Shown here: positions 34,641 to 44,299 of the stretch, in pieces
Layout: the number at the start of each line of letters is the position of its first letter
Position numbering within the stretch: the stretch's first letter is position 1
Origin: Cymbomonas tetramitiformis
Lineage: Eukaryota; Chlorophyta; Pyramimonadophyceae; Pyramimonadales; Pyramimonadaceae
Length of the DNA stretch: 64,000 bases
Direction of reading: 5' to 3'
Assembly (NCBI GenBank): GCA_001247695.2
Contig: LGRX02035409.1
Location: forward strand, 34,918-98,917
Translations under genes and position numbers: made by a program
Notes under the pieces: model-generated
Databases searched by the model: none
Told to the model about the DNA's origin: nothing
What the model saw: only the letters and a program-made list of their open reading frames with translations

Positions 34641-37281
34641 AGGCCGTAGGCCTAAGGAACAAAGTCAATCAGACTGTTCACCGCCTGTGAACAGCCCCCT
34701 CCAGAGCATGCCGAACCCCCAGGTCCCCATAGCCGTAGTGTTGGGTACAACTCCACATCATGCGTTGAGCACCATCTTGAGCCATCATCTGAAAATAGAT
34801 TGAGCACTGCCAAAAGCGCCGCAGGTGGTGAATTGACAATTCCATCACTACACAGATATTCTTCCTGCAACGCCCCGGCCACTTGCGCCTCCAATGCCAT
34901 CGACCACAGAATGCTGAAGATGTGACAGCTGACGCTCTTGCGTAATGTGAGGATGAAACAAAGAGAATGCAGAGGGTGGCAATAGTGAGAGCCGACCTAC
35001 CAATCCTGAACGGCAGGACACCGCAGCCAACCCTGTTACGGGCGGGTGGCTGAGTGTAGCCGTACTCGTCGCGCGCCGGAGATACATACCGGCCCGAGTA
35101 CTGGTAGGTGGCGTGAACGTGTGATGCCACACGGGCGTTAGCTTCTGCCCATGTGCGCGTAAGCACCGCCGGACCTATATGGCCGGTTTACCCAATCATG
35201 ATCGATAGCAAGTGGAAAATATGTGGAATGGGTCCACGACCTAGAGAGATCTACCTGGTCGGTATATCTGCTGTTTCAGAATTGACTTGAGAGCTGGGTC
35301 AGATATTCGGTGATATCATTAGTGAAATAAACTGTATACAAAAATGGCTGAGTGAAACTAAAACCTAAACCCGAACTACTGTACTACTACTGACTACTAA
35401 GTCCCCATACTTGTCACACCTCTATGAATCTGAGAGGGTCCTACACCGAGACTCTCGGGAGGGCTGTCTGAACAGATTCTCGGTCAGGGGTTTTCGAAGA
35501 TGCTGAAGTAAGTGGCTATGAGTGCTATGGTGCCGTGTCGTCATGCAACGTTTCGTGCTCAAGTTTGGGCAGCAAGAGCACAAATAACGGTACTGCACAC
35601 ACGTATAATTTCCCCAAGCAAATCCGGGCTACAACTACATTCCATTTGCATTTCTCACCTCTCCCAGCCCAGGCTCTCCTCCGTCAACTGTTCTACCGTT
35701 GAGGGCATTGGTGAACTCGATTGATAGTAAATCATATCCGTCCATTTGTCCACCAGACCATAATAGTGATGCAGCGGTTAACACCATTCGATATGAAGAG
35801 GTATGCATTTTGTTAGGGAAGAAACTTGTGCAAAAGTAAAGTGATTTGCATATTTGCTGGTGCCAATCCTATGGATGCAGGACACGTGATATAATGTGAT
35901 GCCGGTGATTTGACACATTTTGCGCATGCACCCGTGTGCTGTGCACCCACACGCAGGTCCGTAAAGGCTGGAATGGTTTCATGGGGGGCACATGCGGCAG
36001 CATCAATGACCAGTCCATCAGCACTGCTACCCGGAATCATTTCCGCCAGTACGCCATCCAATCAACAGAGGGGAAAATAATTTATATCCGGATATCATTT
36101 CCGTGCAAGGTGGCTGCCAGGCCGGATGGTGCTGCTTCTGGGAGCTCTTCAATTGCCACTGCATCAACAAGTACTTGTGTCGGGCGGCGGCGCCAACCTG
36201 TTCATGATGACGGTGGCAACACGGACACACATGATGTCATTAACCCGTCATCATCGTCTACTGCGGTACGCAATGCATTGATGATTGATGTTGCTCAGAC
36301 CTCGTGGTTCCTTTTAGTGTAGACCGCGTGAAGAATTATGCGGAGTCGGCACATATATCGTCAAGACAAATTCAGTACTCAGCAGCGTGCTGATGAATTA
36401 AATGCACGTGCGGCAACCACACATTGATCATATTTCAAGGTCTTGCTTAATGATAGGGCAATTCGCACCATTCTTTTCCAGGGCCTGCATTTTTTGTGGG
36501 TGCCCCTGTTTTGGCGTTGCGATCCCGTGTGTGTCGCGGCAGGGTGCATACAAAAGATATATATGATCTTGCACTCAGTGCGTTCAGCTTAATAACAGTG
36601 TTTTCCATAATTGATGACAGTGGGTCTCATAGTTTATGACATTTGCTGCCTTCCTTTATTCATTTTATTGGTCCGTTTCCTGTCGGCATCTTCGTATTGG
36701 AAGGTATATCTGGACCGTGAGGGCAAAACTCTTTTTGATATTGGGCACATTTTGTGGCACTCAGTACACAAATTCCTCGGAGTTTTGTAAGCGTACATTC
36801 AGATCCCAAGTTCTGAACAGATATACATTTACTTACTTTGACATGTAGCTTGGACAACTAAACTGTTGCATGATGTTGTAATTTTCTTTTTTGTATATTT
36901 TTGCAATATTTCTTTTACATTTTCTAGTTTTTTATTGTTATCTGCTTCTTTTGTCTCTTTTGTCTCTTTCCTTCTCTTGTCGCTTTATATTCCCCCTTTT
37001 CTCAGTTTTTCCTTTTGTTCTTTCTTTCTTTCTTGACAACATGATGCAACATTTATTCTCAGCTACCGTTGTTCAGCTAACTCTGATGGGTATAATATAT
37101 GAGTGTGATTTGAGGATATTTTGAAGTATAACCACATGTCGTTGATTTTGAGACTGGCAATTGGTCACATTTGTGGAAATGCTCGGGACACTGTCTTACG
37201 ATTTATATTGAGTTGAAATATCTGAACGACTTGTCATTCTGTCAAGTCGTGATCAGAAGGACACGGGCTCTGACTTGTGTC

Positions 37282-37587
37282 ATTCCCCCCGCGGTGGATG
37301 ATACCGTCCTGAAGTTTTCCAGGGCCTGCATTTTTTGTGGGTGCCCCTGTTTTGGCGTTGCGAAGTTTTCCCGTGCGTGTCGCGGCAGGGTGTATACAAT
37401 ATATATATATATATTCTGAATACACCTTGTTGTGCAGCGATCAGATTATTATTATTATTCAGAATATATATATTTTTTCTTATACTCCCTGTCGCGCCGC
37501 GCACGGGTACACAACGCTAAAACAGGGGCACCCACTGTAAAGGGCCCTGGAAAACCTCAGGACGGTATCAACCACCGCGGGGGGATT
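37282..37587. mobile_element. Foldback/TIR element ending CCCCCCGCGGTGG
   Basis: The left arm ATTCCCCCCGCGGTGGATGA, TACCGTCCTGAAGTTTTCCA, GGG and TGGGTGCCCCTGTTTT is inverted on the right, giving about 80-bp arms. ATT lies on both sides, a possible 3-bp duplication. A partial copy of the arm is at 36478-36560 and related ends occur at 22628-22660, 23050-23095 and 24362-24410. No ORF is present. Confidence 0.7.
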
Positions 37588-37811
37588 GTGTCAACTCAAT
37601 ATACTGAGCAAGACAGTGCCCCGATTAATTCCACAAATGTGATAAGTGGGCACACCTTAGAGCCTTGGAGTTACAGTTTTGAGGAAGTCCGTAAAGTACA
37701 CCTCCTTGTCCTTACAAACACAGTCAAAATATATATATACAATATATATTCTGAATACACCTTGTTGTGCAGCGATCTATATTCTGAATACACCTTGTTG
37801 TGCAGCGATCG
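37408..37811. repeat. Repeated terminus TATATTCTGAATACACCTTG (three copies here, one inverted at 25598)
   Basis: TTCTGAATACACCTTGTTGT followed by GCAGCGATC, preceded by a TA run, occurs near 37417, 37752 and 37782. The inverted form lies at 25600-25632 beside GT/TA runs. The constant distance to (TA)n suggests the end of a short mobile element that inserts at TA repeats. Confidence 0.7.
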
Positions 37812-37824
37812 GATCGCAACTCTA

Positions 37825-39034
37825 TGGCTACTGCCCGACAGTCCTTGTGATAGGACTACTGGAATCTCGTTCAGTCCTATCACAAGGACCGGACACGCGG
37901 GAATTTTTTTAACCATCCTCTTGATGCTCCTAGTGCCTATCCTCCGGATTGTAGTCTCATTGGGACCTAAACTGGGTACCCCTTTGCCCGCTTGCCTAAA
38001 CAATGTCGCAATTTCATGCTACGTTATCAACATTAAGCATGGGTAGCGTTAAAAATTCCAACCACACCAGAGTGATATTTTCGGATTTTGTATACCCAGG
38101 CAACTTCAACCGATATTTTGAGGGCGAAGATGACCTCCGATCATGTTTTTGACAAGACACTGCAGAAAGAGCAGCTCGCGAACTTGACAACATAGGTCTC
38201 CAAATTTTCACAGGACCTTCGTGGAGGTAGCTAGCGTGAGAAACATCTCGGTCCTTGTGGTAGGACTGGCCTTTTTATTTAATTTGAATTAATTTTACCC
38301 CCACCTCTTCAGCCCTCACAAGTGCATACCCATATCGAGTATATCACCCGGCACATGTTTTTAACCCCTAAGAAGCGGATGGAATCTTTAAGGTTTGAGA
38401 ATCCGCACATATTTTGCGATAACTCAAGCTTTGGATATCCAATTTTACTTTTGAACACAGCTACGGAAACGTCTACTCAAGGCGGATTGTTTAAGCGCGT
38501 CTAAAATGCCGTTGCTAGAATATTCATCAAATTAAATTGGATAGACTTGATAGCAAAATTTACTCTAAGCTAGGAAAAATCCCTGATGCCGACCCTAGTA
38601 CACCTAGTGTGCATCATGCCTAATAATCAATATCAATAATGTGGTATATATCCGCGTTAGGGCGCATGTAACACATGTTACACGTGTGCCCTAGGATTGT
38701 CATACTCATAATATGCGGAATTTTAGGTTTAAACCGCAACCCTCTAAAGAGTATGTCTGATTTGACAATCTCCAAATACATAGTTGCATGCAGCTTGCCG
38801 AGAGGTTTTCAGAACTGTCTTCAAAAGTAAATTTGACATTCTTACGGCTTCACAATGCAGAATTGAGTGATCCGTCCGTATACGGTACAAACCGCTCCTT
38901 AGGGGTTAATAAATATTTGAGCACCCAAGGATGATCTTTAAGCACTCAAACATCAACTACATCAAAAAATCGTGGCGGCTAGCCCCCTTTTACTTCGGTC
39001 CTTGTGGTAGGACTGGAGCGTCGGGCAGTAGCCA
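37825..39034. mobile_element. TIR transposon copy 2, TCTA duplication
   Basis: The ends are TGGCTACTGCCCGACAGTCC and GAGCGTCGGGCAGTAGCCA. TCTA flanks both sides (37821-37824, 39035-39038), confirming the 4-bp duplication seen for copy 1. The GGTCCTTGTGATAGGACC-type inverted pair near the left end is conserved. The interior has diverged and is about 130 bp longer than in copy 1. It carries no convincing protein. Confidence 0.88.
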
Positions 39035-39249
39035 TCTATCTTAGGTCTGGGTTTGGGTTGAATACATTCATCCCAAACCCAAAACACACAAAGCCGTTTA
39101 GAGGAATGCGTGCGACCCAACAACTGAAACTTCATAATCTTGATATTCATATCTTATTGATATGATTTCCTGAAGCTCAAAGCTTAGCTCCCAATATTTT
39201 TGAAACCGCTTGCGATCAAAGATGACCCTTGAGTGACGCGCGCACTCAA

Positions 39250-39428
39250 GGCACCGGCTTAGTTTGCAGTCATGCCTGCAAACTGAGCCGACACGGGCAC
39301 ATCAGAGCTTGATCAAGTGCTAAAAAAATAGCCTATTGTGTTGTCTGAACATCTATTATGCTTACGAATGTCAGAAAAATGTTTACCTGATGTAATGATT
39401 TTTCAAAGAGCAAGGGGGTATGTCCACT
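39250..39428. mobile_element. Single arm of the foldback family (compare 14289-14952)
   Basis: GGCTTAGTTTGCAGTC and TGCAAACTGAGCCGA resemble the AGCTTGCAGTCGCGACTGCA part of the foldback. The following sequence through TACGAATGTCAGAAAAATG to AAGGGGGTATGTCCACTGG follows the same order as the right arm of that element. A G/C-run TIR element begins immediately after. Confidence 0.5.
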
Positions 39429-39903
39429 GGGCTGCCCACGCTTTGACCCTTGGGGGGAGGGGCAGCACATCACATTGAAATACCCCCCCCCAGACTCTGT
39501 TTTCAGGTACTGGGGGGGTTGGACCCCCCCCTAGAGCCTAGACCTCGTTATTTTGCCATGGGGGGGTTAGATCCCCCCCCCAGACCTCGATATTTTGACT
39601 TGGGGGGGTTAGACCCCNNNNNNNNNNNNNNNNNNNNNNNNNNNNNNNNNNNNNNNNNNNNNNNNNNNNNNNNNNNNNNNNNNNNNNNNNNNNNNNNNNN
39701 NNNNNNNNNNNNNNNNNNNNNNNNNNNNNNNNNNNNNNNNNNNNNNNNNNNNNNNNNNNNNNNNNNNNNNNNNNNNNNNNNNNNNNNNNNNNNNNNNNNN
39801 NNNNNNNNNNNNNNNNNNNNNNNNNNNNNNNNNNNNNNNNNNNNNNNNNNNNNNNNNNNNNNNNNNNNNNNNNNCCCCCCCGGGGGGAAAGCGTGGGCAG
39901 CCC
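39429..39903. mobile_element. G/C-run TIR element copy 2 (contains the assembly gap)
   Basis: The left end is GGGCTGCCCACGCTTT and the right end is AAAGCGTGGGCAGCCC. The interior has G- and C-runs and two CCCCCAGACCTCG(A/T)TATTTTG modules, as in copy 1. Most of the interior is unknown sequence (39618-39874), probably because the homopolymer runs defeated assembly. Confidence 0.78.
39618..39874. other. Assembly gap (257 N)
   Basis: A run of N inside the G/C-run TIR element. Any ORF drawn across it is an artefact. Confidence 0.99.
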
Positions 39904-39933
39904 TGGTGTACGCGAAGCAGTTTTCACATACTT

Positions 39934-40115
39934 TGCTGGAACAGTCACACCGCTCGCTTTGTGACTCTTCCTATAGTAGTGTGTATGACTGTCACCCGAA
40001 CCCGAACCCTAACTGTTTATGCCCATTATATCGGGTTAACTTATCAACTTTATTACATTCTGAGAAAACTTATCACTGAGTGAATATATCCCGAGTCCTA
40101 GGGGTATATCCAACA
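39934..40115 (+). repeat. 5' LTR (182 bp)
   Basis: It runs from TGCTGGAACAGTCACACC to GGGGTATATCCAACA. Compared with the 3' LTR it has about 17 extra bases near its start (CACCGCTCGCTTTGTGA region) and one other substitution (CCCATTATA versus CCCGTTATA). The near identity indicates recent insertion. Confidence 0.92.
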
Positions 40116-40252
40116 GGTTTGGCCCCACTCACTCTTTATTTAGACACTGCGTAGTTTGGCCATGTCAGGCTAAACACCGACGCTTGAGATGGAGTGAAGG
40201 GCTCCACTAGAGGCGCGGCGGAGCGGTATGGCCTAGTTACGCGGCTGGTTGA

Positions 40253-42835
40253 TTGGACTTACGGAGAGCTCGGGCTCGTGGCTGCTTGATTTTCCCGTAC
40301 TACGCGTTGGTAGACGTTGGAATTTTGGTCGGATCCGACACCAAGTTCCTTGGCCGCGTTGTTAGATCCACATGCACGTTTGGGGAATCTTTTGCGCCGC
40401 AGCTTTCCTTCTTTTCCTCGACAACCGCCTCACGACTTTTGGCCGCCGCTCCTTCCGCACCTCGCCCTATTTACCTTCACTTCGTCTCTATAGTCTTCTA
40501 CATCATGGTTGCGACTAGATTGACCTCAAGTATGGCGTCACGCCGACGCTCACTAGCTACAATTTTCGACTCCGCTGCCGCACGTAATTCCGTCACGCCG
40601 GCTACGCCGGCGCCCGCTGGTGCTCCAGCTGCGAACTCCGCCCAAGCCGTATTCTTGGCGGGTGTTCGCTCGCTCACACGTGAGCGCTTCGACGAGAGCG
40701 TGGCGAAGCACGTCATCCGGAAATGCTTTCCCGACAAGCATGACCGTTTTACGGGTACGGAGTCAACCGCTCAGGTGCTCCTCTCCAAGCTGGTGCCTGC
40801 TCTCCAGGAGGCGTTCGAGGCCGAGGACGCGCTGTTTGCACCTATGTTCGACTTGGAGGACCCCACGTTGGCCGTGCGGCCCGAGGCCAACAAGCTCCTC
40901 TTCTCAACTCTCGAGCTCATCGTGTCTCCCGCCTCTCCAGCGGGTGACTGGCTCGAGGCGTCTGCGACCTTGCACCCTCTGGACGGCAAGCGGGCCCTGC
41001 TGGAGCTCGCGCGGCGCCTGCTGGACTCCGGTGCACCCTTCCAGGGAACATCGGACCTCCTTGGCGTCCGTTTTAAGGCCCACACCGACCCGTCCGAGTC
41101 CATCACGGACTTCAACGCGGCCTTACGGTCTGCCAAGAGGCGCAACACTCTCGACGATGACGAGGTGAAGGAGTTGTTCCTCGCGGCGCTGGATCCTGGA
41201 TTCTACGCGCCGGTGGTGCGAGGTCGAGGCACGCACCAGCAGCGGGCGGCCGTGGACCTCCTCACCATTCAGCAATGGGTCCTCGAGTGCTACGCCCGAC
41301 ACGTCGCAGCCGGTACGCACACTGCCTCGTTCACTCTGTCCGCAGCGGCCGTGGCCACTGACGGCGACACCTCGCAGCTGTCCGACCTCACGGCCATCAT
41401 CCTCGACGTGAAGCGGCAGCTGAAGGTCCTCACGGACAAGGTCAACGGGCGGGGTTTTACCCCGCGGGTGGACAAGAACAAGATCGGCAACGGGGGAGGC
41501 GGCTCCGGTGTTCGTTTTGCGGCAGGTGACCTCCCGACGGGAGGGAACTGGCCGCAGTCGCAGGTGAGGAAGCACGTTGCCTTTCACAAAGGCAGCGGCG
41601 ACTTCATTCCATTCTGCCAGAACTCCACGTGCAAGAAGGACGAGGCCCGCCACTGGCACCGCGACTGCCCGAACGGCGGTAAGCACGGCGCTGGGGGAAG
41701 CTTCCACAGCTTCTCCCTCGGTGACATCGAGAACGACTTGCTGGCGGAGCAGTTTCAGACGGCCATGGACGAGCACGACGGCGAGCGGTTCGATGCGCTC
41801 TGCCTTCTGGCGGGGGGCAAGCCGGAGATGCTCGACGGCGTTTCGGCGTGTTCCTTTGGGATCGAGCCGGAGAGGGAAGACGGTGCGTTGCAGGAATTCC
41901 TGCCCTACTGCCAGCCTGCCACCCACATGGGCGGCTTCACGGTCGGTGGTGTCGAGAGCGGAATCTCAGCTGCCGCTTGCACGCATGTCCGCGAGGACGC
42001 ACCGCCGGCGCCACCGCCGGCGGCAATCACGCATGCTTACCCGGACGAGTCGGAGGCGTCCGACGCCGGTGACATGATGCCGGTGGACTCCATGCACGCG
42101 CACGAGCCCGACCTCTGCTTTGCGGACAAGATCGCGCGGATGGGGGGACTCTCGATCACGGCTGCGGGCAAGGACTTCGCGATGCGGTACATGCACGCCG
42201 AGTCGGAGACCGACTCTTGCGACGGCGACGCGGACGGGTCTGCGGCTGGGTATGACCCTATTGACGGTGAGGATGCGGTCCCGCAGCCTCTAGCATCTCG
42301 TCGGGGATGCGGTGCACCGCCTTGGGGGTTTGGCCGCTCTTCGGCGATTGCGGTGATGGTGTGTGCTCTCTTCTGTGTTTGCGCCACCGCGGCGCCAATC
42401 TCGGCTGCCACTCTTGGCGAGGCATGTGCACCGGACCACACCGGCCTGGAGGTCGGTGGTGCTGCCGAGGCGACCACCAGCGAGCCTGCATTCACTTCTG
42501 CGGCACCGGTTGCTATTCCACCGCGCCGGCACGGCCGGCACCGTGCTCGGCAAGGCCTTCACAATGCACCAATCGGGCTTTACATCCCGGTACCTCCACT
42601 CCCGGTCCCGCCCGCTTCACCGCTGTATTGGGATGCACCACCGTCACCGGACTACTCACCGGGACCGACTACTGACGAGGAGGACGGGGAGGATCCCTCG
42701 CACGACGATCGAGACCTTTCAGATTTCTTCTGGAGCTCTACGAATGATTCAATCACGGCATCGACATCTTCAATTCACGGCACCATGACTGTGCTGCGGG
42801 CCGGCACAGCAGTGCCACCGCCAACTAGTGGCTAG
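40253..42835 (+). CDS. Gag-like polyprotein with zinc knuckle and a predicted membrane segment
   Basis: An 860-codon frame. The likely start is the Met at 40505 (MVATRLTSSMASRRR), since the preceding 84 codons look like leader. The order is: Ala-rich N-terminus, then a capsid-like helical region (LLFSTLELIVSP, then DGKRALLELARRLL, then DPSESITDFNAALRSAKRR) shared with the minus-strand gag at 18512-20086. Next come a basic, Gly-rich linker and a zinc-knuckle-like CQNSTCKKDEARHWHRDC, then an acidic region. A hydrophobic stretch AIAVMVCALFCVCATAA near residue 700 could span a membrane, and the tail is Pro-rich. It presumably packages the element RNA into particles. A C-terminal membrane segment is unusual for gag. 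No enzyme domain follows. Confidence 0.85.
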   Translation: MDLRRARARGCLIFPYYALVDVGILVGSDTKFLGRVVRSTCTFGESFAPQLSFFSSTTASRLLAAAPSAPRPIYLHFVSIVFYIMVATRLTSSMASRRRSLATIFDSAAARNSVTPATPAPAGAPAANSAQAVFLAGVRSLTRERFDESVAKHVIRKCFPDKHDRFTGTESTAQVLLSKLVPALQEAFEAEDALFAPMFDLEDPTLAVRPEANKLLFSTLELIVSPASPAGDWLEASATLHPLDGKRALLELARRLLDSGAPFQGTSDLLGVRFKAHTDPSESITDFNAALRSAKRRNTLDDDEVKELFLAALDPGFYAPVVRGRGTHQQRAAVDLLTIQQWVLECYARHVAAGTHTASFTLSAAAVATDGDTSQLSDLTAIILDVKRQLKVLTDKVNGRGFTPRVDKNKIGNGGGGSGVRFAAGDLPTGGNWPQSQVRKHVAFHKGSGDFIPFCQNSTCKKDEARHWHRDCPNGGKHGAGGSFHSFSLGDIENDLLAEQFQTAMDEHDGERFDALCLLAGGKPEMLDGVSACSFGIEPEREDGALQEFLPYCQPATHMGGFTVGGVESGISAAACTHVREDAPPAPPPAAITHAYPDESEASDAGDMMPVDSMHAHEPDLCFADKIARMGGLSITAAGKDFAMRYMHAESETDSCDGDADGSAAGYDPIDGEDAVPQPLASRRGCGAPPWGFGRSSAIAVMVCALFCVCATAAPISAATLGEACAPDHTGLEVGGAAEATTSEPAFTSAAPVAIPPRRHGRHRARQGLHNAPIGLYIPVPPLPVPPASPLYWDAPPSPDYSPGPTTDEEDGEDPSHDDRDLSDFFWSSTNDSITASTSSIHGTMTVLRAGTAVPPPTSG

Positions 42836-43050
42836 GAAGTTAATCATGCCGCTCCTGCACAGTGAGATTGACCGTAGCTGTATGTGCAGAGGGGTCCGAT
42901 CACGGACCGGTTTCAGATTTACAACTCTTGACTGGGAACCGCCCTGCCAGAAAGGACAGGCCTTCCCTTAGAGCCCAAATTTCCACCGCTGTAGATGGTG
43001 TTTGTTCACAGGTTTCACTTTCGCCTAGCCAGTCACCACACTAGGTGGTG

Positions 43051-43215
43051 TGCTGGAACAGTGACTCTTCCTATAGTAGTGTGTATGACTGTCACCCGAA
43101 CCCGAACCCTAACTGTTTATGCCCGTTATATCGGGTTAACTTATCAACTTTATTACATTCTGAGAAAACTTATCACTGAGTGAATATATCCCGAGTCCTA
43201 GGGGTATATCCAACA
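43051..43215 (+). repeat. 3' LTR (165 bp)
   Basis: It runs from TGCTGGAACAGTGACTCTTC to GGGGTATATCCAACA and is followed at once by the target duplication TACTT. It contains ACCCGAACCCGAACCCTAAC in the middle, shared with the 5' LTR. Confidence 0.92.
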
Positions 43216-43338
43216 TACTTAAGCGCCCGATGAAACCGCACAGTGTCCGCTGGATCGAAAAACGAAAGGCAGTGGACGAGTTTCTCACTTCCGAGAAACG
43301 AGAATGGGGAAAGTGGAAGCGTTTGTACTGTAGGAGTA

Positions 43339-44295
43339 CAGTAAGAACCCATGTATAAGAAGACTGGTGAAAATGCCTAGCCGCTAGGTTCTTAAAATGA
43401 GCCCCCCGCCAATCGCATCTAGCGGTGCAGATATTCTTAAATATGGCCTTAGGATGTGATAATTCGTGGGAGTGGATTGCCGCTAGCGGACGATCTTTCT
43501 TAATTTCGGGTTTTTTGCCGGATGCCACTGTCGCCTTCTAGCGGCTACCTTCTTGTTTTTATCACTGTCGTGTGTAGACACTTTACATTAGGTTCGAATA
43601 CAGTAATGGACGCCGGTACAAAAGCGTCCCTAAAACTATTAAAAACGCTGGCAGACGAGCATATCCTGTCAGCTATTGACTTTAAGCATGAAAAGGCTAA
43701 GGCGCTTGGGCAGGATGGTTCGCGCTACCAACTTTCATCCGAAGTAATACACGAGCTCCGAGAGTTAAAGACTTTCTATGATGACGAGATTTTAGATGAG
43801 GAAGAGTACACGGCACAGAAGCGCGTATTGCTCGACAGGACAATCCAAATAATAACTCCTGCTAACCTCGTCGCACACAAAGAGGTTGCTGAAGATGCAG
43901 ATGAGCCCGAGTCTCCGCCTCCAGTTATTGAAATACCCGCCGAGACACGGTCTGTCGTTCAGGGTTCGCCTCCTCGTACGACTGTCGCTAACGGTGTATA
44001 TTGCCATATTAACCGTGTATATTATTCTTACAGTGTACTGTATGTCATCTTGTAGTGTATACATCACTCCTGAAGTGTGCATCATCTTACGTTGTATATC
44101 AAATATAATAACGCGGGATATATTAATGATTTTGATATTAGGTGTTGTCGTACCCGCCAGCGCCAAATCTTCTTAATTCTAGGTAAAAACCAAGCATTTC
44201 TAGCGGCTAGAAAATCTTCTAATTCTTAACTTTTGAAAAATGTCCTAGCGGCCATCTTCTTATAGGTGGGTCTTCTTATATGTGGGTTCTTACTG
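43339..44295 (+). mobile_element. Pogo-like TIR element A (CAGT ends, TA duplication)
   Basis: The ends are CAGTAAGAACCCATGTATAA and TTATATGTGGGTTCTTACTG, flanked by TA on both sides (43337-43338, 44296-44297). CAGT...ACTG at a TA target is the hallmark of Tc1/mariner-superfamily elements, and the ATAAGAAGA continuation resembles plant pogo-like MITE termini. The insertion splits a repeat whose empty form is at 14988-15090 (GCGTTTGTACTGT to CGTCTCCCTTTGAAGAT), with GAGTAT at the target. Subterminal GCCGCTAG/CTAGCGGC motifs recur on both sides. The only notable ORF encodes a SHOCT-like protein. Confidence 0.86.
43606..44055 (+). CDS. Small SHOCT-like protein encoded by pogo-like element A
   Basis: The start is chosen at ATG 43606 (MDAGTKASLKLLKTLADEHI), since the frame's upstream Met codons precede an unrelated hydrophobic run. 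Residues 8-32 and about 52-77 each fit the SHOCT pattern, a short helical pair with LKxLxDxxILxxxEYxxxK: LLKTLADEHILSAIDFKHEK and LKTFYDDEILDEEEYTAQKR. SHOCT domains are short helical modules often found near C-termini and thought to aid oligomerisation. An acidic Pro-rich tail follows. A donor-like AACG|GTGTAT near 43994 may end the exon. No catalytic triad, HTH or DDE motif of a transposase is visible. Confidence 0.6.
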   Translation: MDAGTKASLKLLKTLADEHILSAIDFKHEKAKALGQDGSRYQLSSEVIHELRELKTFYDDEILDEEEYTAQKRVLLDRTIQIITPANLVAHKEVAEDADEPESPPPVIEIPAETRSVVQGSPPRTTVANGVYCHINRVYYSYSVLYVIL

Positions 44296-44299
44296 TATC

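Larger units (their letters stand above)
39934..43215 (+). mobile_element. Complete gag-only LTR retrotransposon (TR-GAG type)
   Basis: Two near-identical LTRs (39934-40115 and 43051-43215) start TG and end CA and bound a single long gag frame. TACTT is present immediately outside both ends (39929-39933, 43216-43220), a perfect 5-bp duplication typical of LTR retrotransposon integration. After the 5' LTR, TGGCCCCACTCAC (40120) could pair with a tRNA 3' end as primer-binding site. Before the 3' LTR, CTAGGTGGTG is a weak purine tract. No protease, RT, RNase H or integrase is present, so the element must use enzymes from elsewhere. Total length is 3.28 kb. Confidence 0.92.

Noticed and set aside
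34652..35166. Possible two-exon minus-strand gene (TRTWAEANARVAS... and EEYLCSDGIVNSPP...)
   Set aside because: The first part ends at a good GTAGGT donor in phase 1, but no acceptor puts the second part in the matching frame, so I could not support a gene model.
35936..36322. 128-codon + strand ORF with an acceptor-like CACACGCAG before it
   Set aside because: A CAAG|GTGGCT donor is possible, but no neighbouring exon or family was recognised.
39450..40079. 209-codon ORF across the N run
   Set aside because: It is created by translating through the assembly gap and homopolymer runs.
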